From assembly GCA_030642585.1 (NCBI GenBank), contig DAOWNN010000101.1, positions 1 to 7,708 of the forward strand: a DNA stretch of 7,708 nucleotides, written 5' to 3'. The translations under genes and the position numbers were made by a program. Below the pieces are notes generated by a model that ran no database searches, was not told the DNA's origin, and saw only the letters and a list, made by a program, of their open reading frames with translations. Below are positions 6,550 through 7,708 of this stretch, piece after piece. How positions within the stretch are numbered: position 1 is the first letter of the stretch; each line of letters begins with the position of its first letter. The DNA comes from Bacteroidota bacterium (GTDB lineage Bacteria > Bacteroidota > Bacteroidia > Bacteroidales > VadinHA17).

Positions 6550-6555
6550 ATTCCT

Positions 6556-6572
6556 CTTTTAGCTAATAAAAG
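6556..6572 (+). terminator. Weak hairpin after the LysE-family gene
   Basis: CTTTTA at 6556-6561 can pair with TAAAAG at 6567-6572 around a 5-base loop, seven bases after the LysE stop codon. The stem has only one G-C pair and no T run follows immediately, so this is a weak terminator candidate supported mostly by position. Confidence 0.2.
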
Positions 6573-6656
6573 TGAATTTAAGACTCTTTTCTAATTTGTA
6601 GTATTGGAATCAATGAATAATTATTTATACAGTATTTTTTCATTTGTTAATTGTCT

Positions 6657-6732
6657 GTCCCGTAGATTATTGAAAGGCAATACCATGTTTTTAGAATGAA
6701 TGTTAAAACTATCTTTTCAGTCCCATAGGGAC
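6657..6732. repeat. GTCCC/GGGAC palindrome with a nearby half copy
   Basis: GTCCCATAGGGAC at 6720-6732 is a perfect 5-base inverted repeat around ATA. GTCCCGTAG at 6657-6665 looks like the left half of another copy (GTCCCGTAGGGAC) that has lost its right arm. Palindromes of this GTCCCnnnGGGAC form are, from memory, frequent dispersed intergenic repeats in Bacteroidota genomes. They stand out here as GC-rich islands in an A/T-rich spacer. Confidence 0.5.
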
Positions 6733-6812
6733 GACATATATATTTCTAAAATTAATTTGCCAAATATTTTATTAAAAAGTCGAATCTTATATTAATTATA
6801 CTTTTAAAACTT

Positions 6813-7424
6813 ATGAAATCAATATTTACAACAATAATACTCATCATTCTAAACATGAATTTGTACGCACAAAACTATAGAAGTGCCAATGAAGCAAAAG
6901 GATTAAATCCGGGTGTTCAGGCTCCATTATTTAAGGCCATTGACGGAAGTGGTACCGAGTTCTCACTTGAAAATGCCTTAAGAAAAAGTCCGGTAGTTAT
7001 AATTTTTTACCGGGGATTCTGGTGTCCGGTTTGTAACAAACATCTTGCTCAAATTCAAGATAGCCTCCAATTGATATCCGATAAAGGAGCAATCGTCATA
7101 GCAGTATCTCCCGAAAAACCGGAATATCTGGATAAAATGACTGAAAAATCGGGAGCAAGTTTTACACTCTTGTATGATGAGGACTATAAAATCTCTGATG
7201 CTTATGATGTAACTTTTAAGCCAAAATCAAAACAACTATTTGTTTATAACACGCTGCTTGGCGCTCATTTGAAAGAAACCCATTCCGATGAGTCACAACG
7301 ATTACCCATACCAGCAACATATATAATAAATAAGGATGGTATAATTGTATGGCGTCAATTTGACCCGGACTATAAAAATCGTTCTACTGTTAGTGAAATT
7401 ATGAAAGCATTATCAGATATATAA
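6813..7424 (+). CDS. Exported AhpC/TSA peroxiredoxin-like protein
   Basis: This 203-residue protein has a signal peptide (about 1-19, ending LYA before Gln20) and a thioredoxin-fold peroxiredoxin-like domain. It reads LNPGVQAPLFKAIDGSG at 31-47, then VVIIFYRGFWCPVCNKHLAQI (61-81), with W-C-P-V-C at 70-74 giving a probable peroxidatic Cys71 and a second Cys74. IVIAVSPEKPEYLDKM and the closing PATYIINKDGIIVW are also family-typical. Such YRGxWCPxC proteins are classed as AhpC/TSA 'peroxiredoxin-like' and probably reduce peroxides or act as thiol oxidoreductases; substrate and reductant are not known. Export to the periplasm sets it apart from the usual cytoplasmic members. It could be served by the periplasmic thioredoxin domain encoded at 3411, which is an inference. 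It stands alone between two long spacers. Confidence 0.87.
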   Translation: MKSIFTTIILIILNMNLYAQNYRSANEAKGLNPGVQAPLFKAIDGSGTEFSLENALRKSPVVIIFYRGFWCPVCNKHLAQIQDSLQLISDKGAIVIAVSPEKPEYLDKMTEKSGASFTLLYDEDYKISDAYDVTFKPKSKQLFVYNTLLGAHLKETHSDESQRLPIPATYIINKDGIIVWRQFDPDYKNRSTVSEIMKALSDI

Positions 7425-7440
7425 CAGATAAAGAAGTCCG

Positions 7441-7485
7441 AAAAATAATGTGTTGGTTGCCAGCTTATTAGATTTCATTATTTTT
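7441..7485. terminator. Ten-base perfect inverted repeat after the peroxiredoxin-like gene
   Basis: AAAAATAATG at 7441-7450 is perfectly complementary to CATTATTTTT at 7476-7485, around a 25-base loop. The structure lies 16 bases past the stop codon and ends in a T run, so it may end transcription; the all-but-one A/T stem and long loop make it weak. It could equally be a binding site or chance in A/T-rich DNA. Confidence 0.35.
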
Positions 7486-7526
7486 ATAGAATATTAAGCT
7501 AATTCAATATAATTCACGATTACAAA

Positions 7527-7708
7527 ATGAAGATAATTTCTACAAACGCACTCCGTAGCTTTATTGAGAAAGACCGGGGTTTTGTTATTGATATACGTCC
7601 GGTTGATGCGTATAACGGATGGGAAATGCAAGGAGAAGTTCGGGGAGGGCACATAAGGGGAGCAAAAAATTTACCCCTGAAATGGACCAGTTACATCGAC
7701 TGGATTGA
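7527..7708 (+). CDS. Rhodanese-domain sulfurtransferase, N-terminal part
   Basis: Sixty codons are visible from the ATG at 7527 before the window ends. The protein has no signal peptide and begins directly with a rhodanese fold: FVIDIRPVDAYNGWEMQGEV (19-38), then GGHIRGAKNLPLKW (40-53), corresponding to the usual D-x-R ... GHIxGA pattern. The insert YNGWEMQGEVRG is typical of multi-domain thiosulfate/3-mercaptopyruvate sulfurtransferases. The catalytic cysteine lies beyond the window, so activity cannot be judged. It would be a cytoplasmic counterpart to the periplasmic rhodanese at 3411. Confidence 0.82.
   Translation, partial: MKIISTNALRSFIEKDRGFVIDIRPVDAYNGWEMQGEVRGGHIRGAKNLPLKWTSYIDWI

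Larger units (their letters stand above)
6550..6812. other. 263-base intergenic spacer, very A/T-rich, with palindromic repeats
   Basis: No coding frame is supported. After the LysE gene there is a weak hairpin (CTTTTA at 6556-6561 with TAAAAG at 6567-6572) that may act in termination. The middle holds one full GTCCC-ATA-GGGAC palindrome and one half copy. The last 70 bases are almost pure A/T and should hold the promoter of the peroxiredoxin-like gene; TACTTTTA at 6799-6806 resembles a -7 box, but no -33 box lies at the right distance. Confidence 0.55.

Noticed and set aside
6657..6732. CRISPR-like repeat arrangement
   Set aside because: Only one complete and one half palindrome are present, without regular spacers or nearby cas genes.

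Overview
This AT-rich window almost certainly comes from a member of the Bacteroidota. The grounds are A/T-rich leaders with few Shine-Dalgarno sites, predominantly TAA stops, and protein types common in that phylum: an exported S9-type peptidase with a beta-propeller, a PAS-SpoIIE phosphatase, a DUF4833 protein and an OB-fold 'tRNA_anti-like' membrane protein. I cannot name a genus. No mobile element, CRISPR array, tRNA or rRNA gene was seen.

Layout. (1) The first 912 bases are the 5' part of a minus-strand secreted peptidase of the DPP-IV/S9 type, cut by the window edge; only its signal peptide and part of its propeller are present. (2) Diverging from it is a compact plus-strand regulatory cluster (1066-3138): an ECF sigma factor, a small zinc-binding anti-sigma factor, and a PAS plus SpoIIE/RsbU-type serine phosphatase. 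The reading frame of the phosphatase lacks a normal start codon upstream of its PAS domain, which suggests a frameshift, an AUU start, or a shorter product starting at 2251. (3) A 272-base spacer with a hairpin and several short repeated motifs leads to a likely operon (3411-5312): a periplasmic rhodanese-thioredoxin fusion, a membrane-anchored OB-fold protein and a YceI-family protein, closed by a strong intrinsic terminator. (4) A tightly spaced pair follows: an exported DUF4833 protein and a LysE-family exporter (5392-6549). (5) After a 263-base spacer carrying GTCCC/GGGAC palindromic sequence comes an exported AhpC/TSA-type peroxiredoxin-like protein (6813-7424). (6) The window ends inside a cytoplasmic rhodanese-domain gene (7527 onward).

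How they may work together. The anti-sigma factor has a Cys-His-Cys-Cys arrangement with the same spacing as the redox-sensing ZAS protein RsrA. The nearby genes are rich in thiol chemistry: two rhodaneses, a thioredoxin domain and a peroxiredoxin-like protein. A thiol/oxidative-stress sigma regulon acting on the cell envelope is therefore a reasonable hypothesis, with the PAS-phosphatase as a second input. This is inference from gene content and motifs; no sigma-specific promoter was identified in front of the putative target genes. Apart from the possible frame break, the genes look like ordinary chromosomal genes, and I see no clear evidence of a wholly new system.
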